From contig NC_088679.1 in assembly GCF_950023065.1 (NCBI RefSeq), forward strand, positions 45,322,001 to 45,386,000: a DNA stretch of 64,000 bases, given 5' to 3'. Position 1 is the stretch's first letter; each line of letters begins with the position of its first letter. Shown one piece after another: positions 1 through 14,190 of the stretch. The stretch is from Planococcus citri. Lineage: Eukaryota; Arthropoda; Insecta; Hemiptera; Pseudococcidae. A program made the translations under genes and the position numbers. Under the pieces are notes generated by a model. It did not search any database. It was not told the DNA's origin and saw only the letters and a program-made list of their open reading frames with translations.

Positions 1-1826
1 AATATACATGAAATGTGGCCTTAATTTTTGAACAGAAAGTACACACAATCTTGATTTTTGAAAAAAAGGCAAGACTTTATTTTTGAAGGGAAAATTGAAA
101 CTCTCCAAAAATTGCATGAGATGAAACAAAATCTGTTCTCCTCAAGTTAAAAAAAATATGAAGTTTTCATTTTTATAAGGAAACTTCTTTCTGAAAATTG
201 AGCTGATCCAATAAACTTTGTTTTTGGAAACGAAATAATCGATTTTTTGGGATGGGGGATTTTTTATGGGGAAAACCTATCGGAAAATCTGCCTTGTAAA
301 CAACTCATTTTCGACCTCAATTTTTGAAAAAAAACATACTTGCTTTAGAGGAGGGAATGGATGTGAAAAATTTTCAGGAAACCCTCACTTTTTCGCCCGG
401 CTCTCACCGACAATGGTCATTGAAGATGATATAAAATTGATGAAATATATGCTAATAAATTCTATCGATTTTTCTATGATCATGATAGACTTAATGGATA
501 GGTTTGGTAAACTATATGTAGATGTACTCAAGAACGGTTCAGAAGTGCGATCAGCATGAAGATGAAATCAAACGTATCCTACCAATCGAATTTCACTTTT
601 TTCCAAAACCTTCCGCAGAAATCAATTCAAAGGGATTATATTAAAAGTAAACAAAACGAAAAAATAAAAACAATAGTGAAAGTATAAGCATAATCCACGT
701 GTATTAAACATTTAAAAAAAGACAAAGTACTCAAGACAGTTAATTTAGAGATCGTAATAACGAGACCGGTGCCCGTTACAGGTCAGTGTCCATTAAGGAG
801 TTGGGGCTCTCCGTTTTGGAATTTACGCAATAGGCATGGTACGTACGGTACGCATTAATCGAGATGCGCCTAAGCTTTACAGTAAGTATACCTTTTTAAT
901 ATTCCGATATTTTTTTATCATTATTCAATATCTAACTTTCTATTATATACATTGTACACAATTAGCCCATTCCTGTTAATATTAGGCCTACGTACGAGTA
1001 GTTCGCCGATGGAAACTCACCGTTGTACAGCCCGCAGATTATCGATAGTAGACGACTATTTTTAGAAATAGGTACTCGCCGACCGATCTTTATCTAATTT
1101 TAGTTTATAGTATATCTACGAACCCTGCAGATCATTGCAATTGTATTCTAGATGAAATTTTCAAATACACGCGTGGATTAGACGGTTTCGTATTTGTACA
1201 CATTCTGCATACTGTTATGCTGGAGTACTGTATGTAGCAGCAAAGCATGCGTCCTCGAATGTAAACGCCGCGCCGCTTCGCCGGATGAACCGGTAAGAGT
1301 TGTAAAATTAGTTACGGTTATTTTATAAGCGCCGCAAGATGAGCAACGTTCGCAGAATCACCAAGAGGTAGAGATTCGATTCTCAATTTTACATTGGTAA
1401 GCTCGATTTTATAGTAAACTACACTTGAACGATTAAAAACCTAAATACTTCTAGCTGTAGGTATATAAAAATGTTTAATTACCCAGGATTTATTACACGA
1501 ACGATTTGAATCATTGTCGAATGTTTTCAAAATTAATTCCAACTGTGCATTTGAGAAAAGAAAAAAGATTACATTACTTGGGCTATCTCCAAATTACTGC
1601 TAGGATTGAACTTTGAGTTTAATACAAGTTGTACGTCTTCAAATACCAATTATCAAGGTACATATGAAACGATTAGGTACACTTACCTAAAACAAAAACA
1701 AAAAACAAATTCTTCATTAGAAATTTTATAAAATACTGTAGCATGTATCTAGTCTTATTCGATCTTTAAAGTAGGAAAATGTACTACGTGTATATATGTA
1801 ATGGGTATTGAACGATTAAAACAGAT
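1..1826. other. AT-rich non-coding stretch with a CpG-richer patch
   Basis: I see no supportable gene here. Simple A/T runs and scattered repeat-like text fill most of it. Around 1,000-1,370 the sequence becomes visibly richer in CpG, including GCCGCGCCGCTTCGCCGG near 1,267-1,284, followed by a GTAAGA donor-like string near 1,292. That could mark a promoter or a 5' untranslated exon, but no open frame of useful length accompanies it. An open frame of 97 codons at 266-559 is not longer than chance allows in a window of this size. Confidence 0.5.
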
Positions 1827-1840
1827 TTTGTCTTTCTTCA

Positions 1841-1958
1841 GGCAGCTATCCAATGACAGGGTGTCTACCACAATTCAGAAAGCCGAATTCGTGTCTTTTT
1901 CGTGCTTCCCGAATGAAATTTCGTACTGCGTCAACGTCGTCAACTCTACCCATAGTTA
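1841..1958 (+). other. Candidate short exon, or repeat fragment, after a strong acceptor
   Basis: A strong 3' splice signal (TCTTTCTTCAG, near 1,832-1,842) is followed by an open frame of 38 codons ending in TAA. The translation has a mixed composition (it begins QLSNDRVSTT and contains FPNEISYC). The same stretch starts with CAGGGTGTCTACC, which resembles the ends of common insect MITEs, and a related CAGGGTGTCC string lies at about 1,999. A decayed transposon end is therefore as likely as a terminal exon. Confidence 0.15.
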
Positions 1959-1986
1959 ACCCCCTCCCTCCCTACCTCCACAAAAA

Positions 1987-4194
1987 TTCACATGATCAGG
2001 GTGTCCTCAGATTTTTAAAATATTCTAAATAGGAGATTTTTTGGATTTGGAATCAGTACTTATTGAAAGTTCAAGATGATAAAGGTGTTTTAAAATCTAT
2101 GCTCAAAACACAATTAGAACTAGTCTTCCCATATTTTGAGATCATCATCACTCTTGCCATTTCATTCAAATTCTCTAAAGATTCTCCTGTATAGGATGTT
2201 CCCTAAGTTTCCTCTTTTTGTCGAGGATACCGATTGATTCGTCGCTTCATCGCTTGAAACCATCCCGATAAAGTTAATTTCAACTGTCATATGCATTTTC
2301 TGGTTCTTAATTGATTAATTCTTACCTCCTTTACTAACCTGTTAGCAACCGAGGCGAGTGATATAAATCTAAAGAACGAAGTGTAGAATTTTGCTGAGGC
2401 GAAACATTTTTATATAATTATGTTATTATAGGTACTCAACCAGATGGAAACCAGACCTCTTCCGGATAAAATTGATTTGTAATCTCGTAGCACTCCTGGG
2501 GCCCCTAATTGCGCGAATATTTTATCGGTTTTTTGTACCCTGGAGCAACGAGGTCTGTTGACCATCGCCAATCAACCACCCAGGTCAGTGCGCGCCTCGG
2601 AGATACACAGTCATATGGTGGTCTGTTGATGTAGAAGTTGGAAATATGAGTAAGTTTTATAATAATGGCGCATTCTTGGTGGTCAGTTGATTGCTTGGAG
2701 TATCTACACGTGTAATATGAAGGCACTACATGGATAAGATGACGTGTAATCATGCATGCATGCATGTATATCTAATATCTGCATGTAATCTGACAATACA
2801 ATAATCATCTCGAAGACCAATCATTTAATAGAAGTGGCGAGCAGAATTTTGCCTGTAATGTAGGTACTCTGTAGGTATATTTTGGCAGCGCTGTATGAAT
2901 TGTGAGATATGGTATAGTTCTAGGTGCCCAGAACCTACGTTTAGGAATATGCATCAAACGCATGCTGTGAATTGGCGCGGTCGCCATTCAAAATGCGGGT
3001 CGAGTAAACTGAAACTCGAAAAGCTGAATGAATTTTGACGGAAATCGCTGCATCGATGCGGGTTTGCTGTTTGAACAACTGGTTAGGTGTGCCAGCGCGG
3101 TATGGATTGTGGTCAAAGCTTAGCCGCGGTGCACGCTGCTGGAAAATTAATGACTAAGTAAAGGGCTTCGAATAAGCATAATTGCGTTGGCTCGTTACGT
3201 ACCATATACTATAGGTAAAGGTATATTCTGCAGTGTTTGTAAGGACGGAGGACGGTGAATCATACGCTCCATTTAACACGTAATTTAATTATGTTGGCGG
3301 GTGTTTTTATGCAAATTGGACATCAATATTACACAGGGATCTTGCTCTCTAGCATCACACCCATTGTAATACCTCGCTCATTTGTTAATTTTATTATGAT
3401 ACGAAGCGCTTTCTTTCACACCATACGGTACGACGACGACAACGACCGTGATAAGAGTGAGACAGAAACACGTGCTGTATGAGATGTCATTACAAAAAAA
3501 AAAAAAAAAAACTGTGCGTATTCAAAGGCGGCTTTTTCCTTTTTTGGCAAATCTCTGTTTCATAATACAAGGTGAGTCAGAAATAAATAACCAGCATTAG
3601 TCCCTCTTGTATATATGGGTCACGACGTATTAAGATCTTATAACTGAAGAGAACGTGTTCGAGTCGTTAATATGTACATATTCGTACAAATGTTCAGCCA
3701 ACTTAAGTATAAGAATGCTAAAAAGAAAGAAAAATGAAGCGTCGTGGTAAGAAATTTTTGTTTGGATAACCTTGTAGTTTGGATGGATGCTTTCTATTTA
3801 ATGAAGATGATGGGTACTTGAGTTGGTTTGCTGCTACTGATTCTATACGAGAGTGCGAAAAGCATTAATTACGAGGTGTCGATACTAACATCATACAATA
3901 TTAACATATGTACGTAAGTTGAAAATTAGTCATGTGATCAGAACATATACAAGGTGTCCCATGGACGTACTTGGGAGTTCTATAGAAATTTTTCAAAAAT
4001 GATCGCCAATTTTTTTTTTTCTATTCCATTAAGATGAAGCAGAGTGACTTTTTGATCGAAAAATCAAACTATGCATCTCAATCTATATGTCTTTTGCCTT
4101 ACTTTTAGTCAATTTTCAAAACGGTTAATATTCTCGATCATTGCATCTCATTGACCAATTACCCATTCTTTTGCACCCATTTCTCTTTTTATTT
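1987..4194. other. Non-coding stretch
   Basis: No supportable gene. The open frames at 2,505-2,765 and 2,805-2,987 (minus) and 3,255-3,482 (plus) are of chance length and lack convincing splice or start context. An 18-base A run lies near 3,494. Strings such as ACAAGGTGAGTCAG (about 3,568) and ACAAGGTGTCCC (about 3,950) resemble transposon ends, but I found no partner ends. Confidence 0.5.
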
Positions 4195-4319
4195 TTACGT
4201 CTTAATTTTAGAAACCCGATGAAACACCCATCGTGCTAAATAATTTATCAATTCATTAATTCTCTTTTGAATCTGTCCCGACTTAACTGAAACTGTAGTA
4301 GACAAAGGATATCTACTTA
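4195..4319 (-). other. Candidate terminal exon fragment (weak)
   Basis: On the minus strand a long pyrimidine tract (4,322-4,348) ends in CAG, a textbook acceptor. After two bases that would complete a codon, a frame runs 40 codons to TAA. The translation (starts SRYPLSTTVS, ends HRVSKIKT) is balanced and has an amphipathic middle (QKRINELINYLARW). Forty codons is within chance for this composition and no partner exon was found, so this is only a lead. Confidence 0.17.
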
Positions 4320-7078
4320 CTGAAAAAAAAAGAAGAAGAAAAGAAACAAACAAGCAATAAAATGTCTACTCTTACCAAAAAATCGAAAAATGAATTTCAG
4401 TAGCAAAAATTTTCACCGATGGAGCATTTTAGGGTTTACTTTCGATTTCTCTCTGCCTGCTTCAAAATTTTCCATGCCAGTTGGAATACTTCCATTGTAT
4501 AGGAAAAATACCTCTTTAATTTTTGAAAAAAAAATGAAACCTGCTCTATCCTAGAAAAGAGTGTCAGAAACATTTATGTACTCGTAGATTGAAATATGAA
4601 GAGCTACACATCACTTCTCATTTAATTCCTTCTAATAAACACGCTGAGGCTGTAGAGTTACTCTTCCATTAAGAATCATACTCTAAGTAAAACCTTTAAT
4701 TACGCGGTATTATTTTCGTATTAATCTCGCATTCGTGGAGATCAAAAACAGTAGACCGGTCAATTGATCTGCAGAGGTTAAAAAAATCTTTATTTACTTC
4801 ACAAGTCTTCCGGTTATTACGGATTCAACAGTTAAGCAATAAAATGTTTCTATACGCGAACCTGTTTTCACGAAACAGCTTAAATCATATTAAAATCTCT
4901 TTTAGGCGCTAATAACCTTCAAACTTGGCGTCACGTTTTAATTAAACGTCCAATACGTGTGAAAAAAGCCGTACAATTCATTTTCTTTCCTTACACACGT
5001 TGATATTAAAAAGTCACAGCTAAAGTAATAATTTGCCATTTAGGTATTACCTATTTATTCTTCACATAGTCATATTTTTTTTAAAAAATCGATGAATTGT
5101 GTAGGTACTCTGGTGTAAACAAATTGGATTTTTAACCTTATAGGGGTCCATTAAGAGAGGAAGTACGTTTCATTTTTTAATATGTACATTATGATTTAAG
5201 TAACCCATACAATGTTTTTTTATTTCGAGATGATGGTTTAATGTAGCTCTTGCTAGGGAGAATTTAATCCAAATTTCATAAGATTACGGTACGCTTCTGC
5301 ACAATTGACCACGAAGACATGGAATCAAAAACTTGCTCAAATCCACCCCAACGATTATTTACGGCAAACAGGGTATGCAATTTTATTAACATCTGTAAAA
5401 TTTATTTTTTGCTACGCAAACGAGGACTACCAACAAATTCAGTAGATCAGGAAGTTCTGTATACGGTCAGTCCTTAATATCATTGGGAATGTAGTGAGAG
5501 GAGGGCGAGTTAGTTAGGATATCACCACTTGAGATGATTAAATACACGAATTGAATATATCAGAAGGAAAATCTAAAATATTCATTCCATATGTTGGAGT
5601 TTGCCTCCGGTGGGGCGAGTGGAAAAAAGTCTTAAATTCTTTTCGTATAAAACACTTCGAAATTTATACCTTTATTTTTAGTAAAATTACGTATTTTGTG
5701 TACTTTTAACCTCATGCTATGATTTATGTAGGAAAGATTCTCACATTACAAAAAGTACAACGACACTAGAACGCATCGTCTCCACCATGGCACCCACAAG
5801 CGGCGTTTATTTCGCCATTTAACGATCTACTATAAACGCAAATGTGGAAACACAACGTTAGAAAAATATAATCAAGGTCCAAATTACACGCGCCATACCA
5901 GGTTGTTGGTCGGCATTGTATAAACGTGGTATTATTGCGTTAGCACAATAAATATCTAAGGAGAAAAAAAAATCATCCACGGTGGTCCACATTGCGGTGT
6001 TATTTATGCGACATTTTCAATCGTAAATAATCTTCGAATGATTACACAAATGATGAATTTTTTTTCATACTTTGGTGCTCGTACTACGCATTACCTCTAC
6101 TGCAGTCTACACATACGTCCAACGGTGCACCCGTTCGCGAGGTCCATTTTCATTCAACCAGTTTAGACGCGCCTTAACATATGTACTCCTTGGTAAACGT
6201 AGGTATAGGTGCGCTAATCACGAGAAGGAGAAATACCGCGTACGCCGTAATAAAATCAATTCTTCTGCATGTATCGTGAATTATATGACGATACCGTTAT
6301 GATGAGATATTACGAGACAGAATCACGAGCGGCTGAATTAGTAGCACTAGGCTGGAATTTTCAAAGTAGATCTGGTGTATGTAGGGCCCGCGTCAACCCG
6401 GTACGTTGAACCGCTCATGTGAATAAGCAAAACCAATTATCGTCCGAGTCGCCTCTTTTTAAATGAACGGGCAGCAGCTTTTCACCGACGTTGGGGTATT
6501 TAGGTTAACAGGTGAATTTTTTAGCGTAGTATTAAAAATAAATATAAGTATTCTAACGTAAGTAAATACATAATGAAAACGAAGGAAAAATGAAAAATAA
6601 AAAGGTGATTCAACTCGACCGTACACTTCATTTACTAATATACCGGTCGAAGGAAGTAGCATTTATTCAATCGACCATGGTCAGGGTTAGATTACACGTT
6701 TACATAATCGCAAACATTTTAACGCCGGTGACTTGAACGTCCGGTAATCGAGCAACTTAATTAACATACAATGGTCTGGTCCGTTTACGAACTGTATATC
6801 GATACTCCATGTACCGCTGACACGGCATCTATACGTACCAGTGTACGCTGTACATGAACGTACAAGCAACGATTTGATGAAGAAAAGTCTACCTTGTGTT
6901 TCAGCACACCGCAAACAACTCGGATACTGCTAAATGTGGTTTAATTAATTGTACCTAATTATCAATAGTATTCCTAACCTATCAATAAACGCTTCCAAGT
7001 ATGCAGCATCAGATAATAAGTCACTGAGTGGTATTAAAAGTTCATTTTAAATGCTGCAAACGTTCTATAGAGTTGTCC

Positions 7079-7102
7079 CATACATACATACATACATACA
7101 TA
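7079..7102. repeat. (CATA)n microsatellite
   Basis: About six perfect CATA tetramers run in tandem and are followed by TATAGGTACTCACC, the genome's common GGTA-type background motif. Confidence 0.9.
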
Positions 7103-7628
7103 TAGGTACTCACCTGAGAAGGTGTCATCGACTTAACCTCAACTAATGAACATAGAAGACACTCTACCACAAATTTTGCTCATTTCTCTAATACAAAACA
7201 GAAAGCCATGGGGCAGTTGTCAAAAAAAAAATTAGCTGTTCAAATGAAGAATCAAGTCTTAAGAGAACTTAAATTTGCTAAAATGATCCAGGAACTGCAT
7301 CCTTAAATTGATTTTTAAAAAATAATAAATTGCCAGAAATTATTCTGAAACATTACAATTTTTGGTCCCATTTGAATTACAATTATATATTTTTAGAAAC
7401 CCAACTTTGACAACATAGACAAGGGAAAATGGTATTTTTGAGAGTCCAATCTTTCCAAAAATTTGCCTCAAAATCCAGAAAAGTGTGATTGAGCAGCTAC
7501 AACTACAGGAATCTTCCTTCTGCAGTAGGTCATATCATTTATTAAAATTATCATTTTTCTCACTCATATCAACTAACACAGTATCGATTCTTCAGATGGG
7601 TATGGGTGGTTTGGTGTCTCTGAACGCT

Positions 7629-8510
7629 TATGGGTCATTCCACGTCAATTGGACCAAGAAGTGGTAGGGGGGTTCGGCGATTTTTTTGACATTTTTCCTG
7701 TGGAAAGACCTTCCGAAGGGATGACCAATGGTGCAAATCGCAGCCCTCTAGACCATTTTTAAAGGCAGCCAGGGGGTGTCAATGTTTTCAGTGAACCTAC
7801 ATAAAATATCATCCATTTCAGCAGTGGATTACTCGATAACCGCGATACCTACCAAAATGGAACATTTTTCCATAGTTAGGGGTTTTGAAAGCCTTTTTGG
7901 TGATATCATAAAAATCAGTGTTGCCACTTTTTTCGTACAAAAAATTAGCTCAAAAATTTTCAAAACGTAGTTTTCACATCGTTCCGACTCTCAAAAGTTC
8001 TGAAAAAAATATATTAGAGACAACTTTTCATGCTGAACAACATATTAGAAAATTGGGATGGTAACATGTTGCAAAGTTGATTTAAAAAAATTGAAAGTTT
8101 GCGGAAAAAAATGCGATTTTTTGATTTAAAACATGAAAAAAAGTTTTGATAGGTGAAGTTGACCCATTTGACCCATATTTTTACGTCTCTGTTGAAAAAG
8201 TTGAAAAAACCCTTTCACTCGATGAAATAAACTCCTCACAAAAAAATCAAAATTTGAAAAAATTCAATTTTCAATTTCAAGCATAAAAAAAACTTTAAAT
8301 TTATTCAGTTGTCTTATTTTGACCTCTTTCTGACGTATTTCATGAGAAAGTTGATAAAAATCACATTCACAACAAAAAAAATAAAAATTCGTTCATTTTT
8401 TGAATTTTTTCGAATTTTGATTTTTTGTGAGGAGTTTATAAAATTGGTTAAAAATCCGTAAAAAAATAGGGAAAAAATGTGAAAATTTTGTAAAATGGCG
8501 CAGAAATTTT
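7629..8510. repeat. Dispersed non-coding repeat
   Basis: The block starts with GGGTCATTCCACGTCAATTG, a string I associate from memory with dispersed repeats in insect genomes. It continues with text full of decayed internal repeats: AAAAATCAAAATTTGAAAAA near 8,242 and its near-complement near 8,410, and TTGAAAAAGTTGAAAAAACC near 8,190. The phrase GAGGAGTTTATAAAATTGG (8,430) mirrors the ACTCCTCACA phrase at 8,231 in inverted orientation. Coding frames inside are short. Boundaries are approximate because I found no target duplication. Confidence 0.5.
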
Positions 8511-11500
8511 GGAAAATTTATGGAAAGTAAGCAAGCTAAATTTACAGAAAATGCGTTGTAAATGAAGTAAATTATGTTGACAAAAATATCCTAGAAACCT
8601 CTCCAAACGAAGAGAAAATATTCAAAAATCAACAACAAATTAGCGCGAATTGAAATTAAAAGTGACAGAAGAAAATACAGAATTTCAGGAAAGTTTGTTA
8701 ATCGAATTGAGATAGTAATAATTAGATATAAACCACATCGCCAAAAATCGAGAAATGAAATTCAGCAACTAAAATTATTTTTAGTGATGTATTTTTGGAT
8801 GTTTTATCAATTTCATCTTCTAAATATTTTAAACAAAAATTCCAAGTCATTTCGTAGTATAGCGTAATTTGTCAGTAAAATAAATTTCTGGATAAAATTT
8901 TTAAAAACACACCTATCGTATTTTTTTGGATTGACCCCAGCTTGAAAACATGTCCATGCGCGTAGGTACTTAATATACATGGCTAATAGAAAAATGTCAT
9001 CGCATCTATACTATCAAAAATGTTAAAAAGAATATCACTCATGACAGGAATATTTCACAGTTGAAAAGCAACTTCCATTTTTAAATATTTTTTTTTCTCA
9101 AATGAAATGAACAAAACAACTGATACCGCCTGTCCAGAACGAGAAATTGAAAATTTCATAAAGGCGATGACCTTTTTTTTCCTCGCAGAAAAATGAGAAT
9201 ACAACATGGTATTTTAATATCTACATACACAGTTGGTAATTTTTACTCATCCGCCTCCACTCCGCAAGTAATATCCCTTCATGCGATGATTCTAGACGCC
9301 ACTTTGGGCTATATTCATGTCGCGATTTCAACAACTCATAATCTCTTGTATAGAATATTAATTTCCAGTTATAAGAATCTTATACCAAGATACAGCACAC
9401 ATGCAGACAATAATTCAGACTTGTTTGCATTTTAAAACTTGCAAACCTGTACGAAGTCATTCCCTTCACAAACCGACCACATGTCTGTTGAATAAAATTC
9501 CACCACTGAGAAACCTACTCGTCATTTCGCAGTCGCGCCACGCCGCGTGATTTGCATACACAAATCCTCCTCTGGAAACAACCTCCAGACCGGTGTGCCG
9601 TTTATAAATCTCCGACAAATTTTATAAATACTCGCAGAAGTATCTAACAGACCGGATAGCGGGTGGGGTTCATTTTCGCATTGGAAATGACTGTCATCTT
9701 ACGTCACAATACCAAAGTCAGTGTTCTAGGAATATAGGGTACTAATTTATGAATACTTATATACTCTACATTGTACCATTTTCACAAATGCACACACATC
9801 AGTGTATAATTTATCAGTAAAATTACAATTTTTCCGCTTCCAAACACTAATTTCCGCGTGATATGAATTACCATGACAAACCATGGGAGGCAAAAGATAG
9901 GTACTCTCTTTAAAATATTTCTAGATTACCTAGTCTTACGCAATTATTCGAGATACTATTTTTTTTTCTATTTTCATGAACTTGTTATAGCCGCAAAACA
10001 ATTGAACGATTATAATGAAAATCAATATTCTAACAACGAAGAACTGCGTCCAGGTAGTCCGTGATTAAAACCATATTTTTTCACTGATAACAATCATCCT
10101 TCTATACATACAAGCACTCTATTTCACAGCATCCTTTACGGATGTTTTGTACTTTCCGCATTTTATTGCACGATCGATCGTGGATTACTTCATTCAGCCT
10201 CTGAGAAGATCTAAAATTAGCACTATCAATCAATCGATCGATAGGATAAAATAAACCAAACTTTTCAGGGTCTGAACTGCAAATTACCAAGTTCACAAAT
10301 TCCAGTAATTAGCGTTTCATTATGAAAAAAAAAAGAAAGAAAGAACACAATTAATGAGATTTTGAAGATTGTTAGGTTATTAAACACAATCCTGCGTAAA
10401 TTTTAGCTCATCAAACCCCTGCAGTGAATAAACCAATTAATTTCATAGAAAACGCAAAAAAACGAGTTTTCAACATTTTTTGATAGGTAGCGAAAAAAAA
10501 TTTTTCACTCGATTGTCACAAAATTTGAACACTTGTTTCGTTCTGACAACGTTTTATTTTTATTTCATAATTCAAAGTGAATAGGTAGATATAATTTGTT
10601 TGAAAATGTATTTTTACCCTGAAAAATGAGGTTTTGAGAAAATTGCTCATTTTTTTTTTTACTTTCCCTCTCACTTAAGTACTCTTTTCAAAATTCTAAG
10701 AACTTTTTTGAAAAATTTCGGCTTAAAAATATTTTTCCATTCATATTGGACGTGACTTCAAAAACGTATTATGTAGTAGATAGGATATGAACACGATAGA
10801 AAACTTCTAGAGTTATAGCTGTCCACTCACATTTTTTGAAAAAATTGAGCTCTCAAAAACTAAATCTCGACGGATCAAAATTGAGATTTAAAACTAATCT
10901 ACCTATGTAGCTGAAATTTGACCAGGAACCACGACTTTCCAAAGTAATAATTGGACATTTAATTCTTCTTAATTTTTTGTAAAATTCAAAACTCCGTAGG
11001 ATCTTTCATTTTTTGATTGGACAGTACATGTGAGCTACCCGTAGGTCCCAGATTCTCCATGCTTCAGTAAAACAATTAGTGAAATCGATGGCTAAGAGAC
11101 TGAATTTAGCTGGGTATGGTTCTTAACTGAAACTCTCATAAGAATTTTGAAAATTCTAAACACAATATAAAAATGATAAAAATGGATACCTATAGGAACA
11201 TAAAAAGGGATTACGCGAACCATCTCACTCGAAATTCCAACAGACTTATTGAGCATAATAGCCTCATCGTCTTTTCTCCGAAGAAAATCGGGCTAAAAAA
11301 ATCATCGATACTTTTGTTTCAGCTTTCTATCGGGTAAAATAGCTAACATAAATAAGAATTATTAATCAACGCGTAAATTTAGGCAATGATTTTTCTCGAA
11401 CAATGATTGTTGATCGATGGATTAATATTCACTTCGTAGCATAGAAAGTGATGCTGAATAACAGTAAAAGTCGTACAATGTGTACAAAGCGTACGTACAC

Positions 11501-12150
11501 GAGTATGTAGTTGAATCTTCAATACGAATATAACGTTAAAAACCCAATGCCTTACAGCTGTAATATCCCAACGGTAATTTACCTATGTTAGAAAGTTCAA
11601 TATCTAGGTATACAAGATGCGGTGTGTATTTCAAGTACCGAGCCATTTGCCAAAATACATGTCACTGGACTTCGATGAAGAACATTGTCAAGATTAAAAG
11701 TAGGTACACAAACTCGTCGAATAAACGAAAGGTTTTTTATTTGAGGTATCACATAACGATCGATTGAAATCTATAATCTATCGAACCATATACTATGAGG
11801 AAGTGAGAAGACTCGAGTTTGACCAGATTTAGGTCAATGGCCAACGAATAAGAATTTCAAAAGGGATAAAAATTTTGTCAACATTATCAAGACATAGAAA
11901 ATTACCTGTATTTAAGATCATATACGCGACGACTTTTTGATTTACATCGATCACCAATACCAACCGGTTGGTATCCGCTCTCATTTCAGTAGCACAAAAA
12001 CATCGCAGCCAAATTCGCCCAATCCAATCATTGGTATCTCATAAGTATGCAAATACTATCGACGATAATTTCACAAATGCAAAATTTACGCTTCAATAAC
12101 CTCTCGCAAATACACGTAGTCGTAAAAATGGCAGAAAAAAGAACACAAAC
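8511..12150. other. Non-coding stretch
   Basis: No supportable gene. An 80-codon frame at 9,193-9,435 sits just after a good acceptor-like tract (ending CCTCGCAG near 9,188) and has a mixed composition, but its length is ordinary for chance here and nothing joins to it. The part around 10,450-11,200 carries repeat-like phrases (GCTGAAATTTGACCAGGAAC near 10,910) related in style to other decayed repeats in the window. Confidence 0.45.
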
Positions 12151-14190
12151 TGCATTCCATAAACTGGAAACGGCGCGCCGAGTCGCCCCGCGTCCGATTT
12201 AAGACTTCCGTTATACCTGACAAATTATGTAGGTGTTACGACAAAAAGGTTACGAAAATTCATTACCTTCTTAGCTGACCACGAAGAACATAACGAGAGA
12301 CGCGCGTAGGTGTTTCTTGTACACACAACGAAACATGTAATGCTATTTTGTAGCTCATTGTCTTCTTCATAAAAATCAAGACATTGGTTGTACGTAGAAA
12401 TTGCGCCTTCGCGATGCTCACGATGCAAACCCCTTTATCTGCAACTCACCCTCTATAGCCCATGCCCAGACATGGAGAATCCAGTAGGCACGCAATTTGA
12501 AGCCAATTACTCGGTAACAACGTCGAATAACCTTTTACCATTTCACTTTCTGAGCCGATTCACACGAAATTGACAGTAGTAAGGTATACGAGTATATAAT
12601 ATGAGAAAGAAAAATGAAAATTGATTTAATACATCACGAGATTATACGAGTAAGTATTATAATTTATATTATATCAAAGGGGTATAAGGGTACATGGAAC
12701 AATATCGCGCTAGTAAAATAAGAGAAAAAACAACAACTACTCGGTAAATAGAATTTAAACAGGCGCAATTTGCACGAAGACCACACAGACCACGAATCAC
12801 GCGCATATTTCAAACGGCATGTTTTCCAGACCGAAAGACCGAAAGCATTCTTAAGGTATTTTAGCTCTCGAGACGAATGTAATTTATACCAACGTTCGAT
12901 AATTACATAAGACGTGTTGAGCTTTACAAAGAAAAATGGCTTGTGTAAATATCGCAGCGGCCGCGCGGTGATTTTGGTACGAACCGCAAACTATACGTCG
13001 GATAACATTTATACAAAGCACGATTCTATTATTTGCTTATATTTATCATCCGTACACCAGGTCTCATTTTCTTCTACATATACATCCTAAGCTATACACA
13101 TAGGCAGTTATATAGGCACATCACTCCTCCACATCTATTCACCATTCGAGTGTCATTTTCTGAACACTGAAGACCGCACTACCGAGTACCATAAGGTGAT
13201 TACATATACTATTACTTCTTAAAACACGAATATCTTCTCGTCCGGTAGGTATAGGTAATATGTATGCACCTATATGCAGATAGAAAATATATGCGCCTAT
13301 GTATAGTTTGGCAGTCTTATTTACACGTACACTCCATAATTTATATAGGTATCTTCAACGTATACCTTATAGGTACCAACACAAGCACACGAGTACGTAT
13401 CCTGGTACATCACATCACGACACAAGAGAACCTCTTATCAGCAATACCTACGTAAATGCGCTTACGTAACTCTTTAGTAGGCACTAGGTACAATTTTACA
13501 CCTTCAAAAAAAAAAATCAATCAAACACTTGTAAATTTTCCGTCGTTAAACGTATTCCATCACATAAGAACCTAAAGGCAGTCCGTTAATGGCACACTTT
13601 CCAAATCTGGTTTTAATCGTCTCACTAGGTTAAAATATACTACAACAAATTACACCTTTTTTCGGACTCGTCTCGTCCGATTCTATACGCTTGTTTAAAA
13701 AAATTCATGCGAAAGTTGCCGAATTCAAGAATGATTTTGCTTCCAACTTGACCGGACTGTACGGCGTGTTTCATTGTGTATAATTATGGTATCTTCGCAG
13801 CTCTCCTGTAAGGTTTGGGTATATCTGCTTGGACCTAAAGACCTACGTACGTAGCAAGTACACACACATATTGTCTGCATACCTGCAAATCTTGACGGAA
13901 TTTTGACAATAACTCGTCCGTTTACTTTCCAATGGCGAGTATATGCGAAATAAAATCGAAAGTCGAGTCGATATTGAATTTCGTTCAATCGGTTTACCTA
14001 CGTGTAAAATGATGCTTAGTTCAGTCAACTGCAGCAAATTCACAACGCTCGTCTCGTTTTCTCGCCAACGTCTTAATTATGAAAGTTTCGGTTTCGGCCG
14101 CAGTTTACCTCACACAAAAAGCAATCAACTGCTTAAACGATAAAGAGTTCATAAGGTATTTTTTCATTAATCATGTACGCCGCCGCGCAG
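12150..14190. promoter_or_regulatory. CpG-richer, higher-complexity non-coding region
   Basis: This stretch stands out from the A/T-run background by text complexity and by CpG patches: GGCGCGCCGAGTCGCCCCGCG near 12,172, GCGGCCGCGCGG near 12,957, a mixed region at 13,650-14,110, and CGCCGCCGCGC near 14,178. Several short frames overlap on both strands, but none has clear splice borders or an obvious protein signature. Sequence of this kind often marks regulatory DNA or a promoter with untranslated exons; that is inference only. Confidence 0.3.

Noticed and set aside
266..559. 97-codon plus-strand frame
   Set aside because: Length within chance for this composition; no splice or promoter context and an uneven residue mix.
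6687..6914. Minus-strand frame containing GTYRC, reminiscent of an immunoglobulin fold
   Set aside because: Single short match; no paired cysteine and tryptophan spacing and no splice borders.
7099..7130. CTCAG|GTGAGTACC donor on the minus strand after a short open frame (MTPSQ)
   Set aside because: The donor string is part of the abundant TAGGTACTCACC background motif and the exon would be only a few codons.
9193..9435. 80-codon frame after a good acceptor-like tract
   Set aside because: Ordinary length, no donor, no partner exon and no domain.
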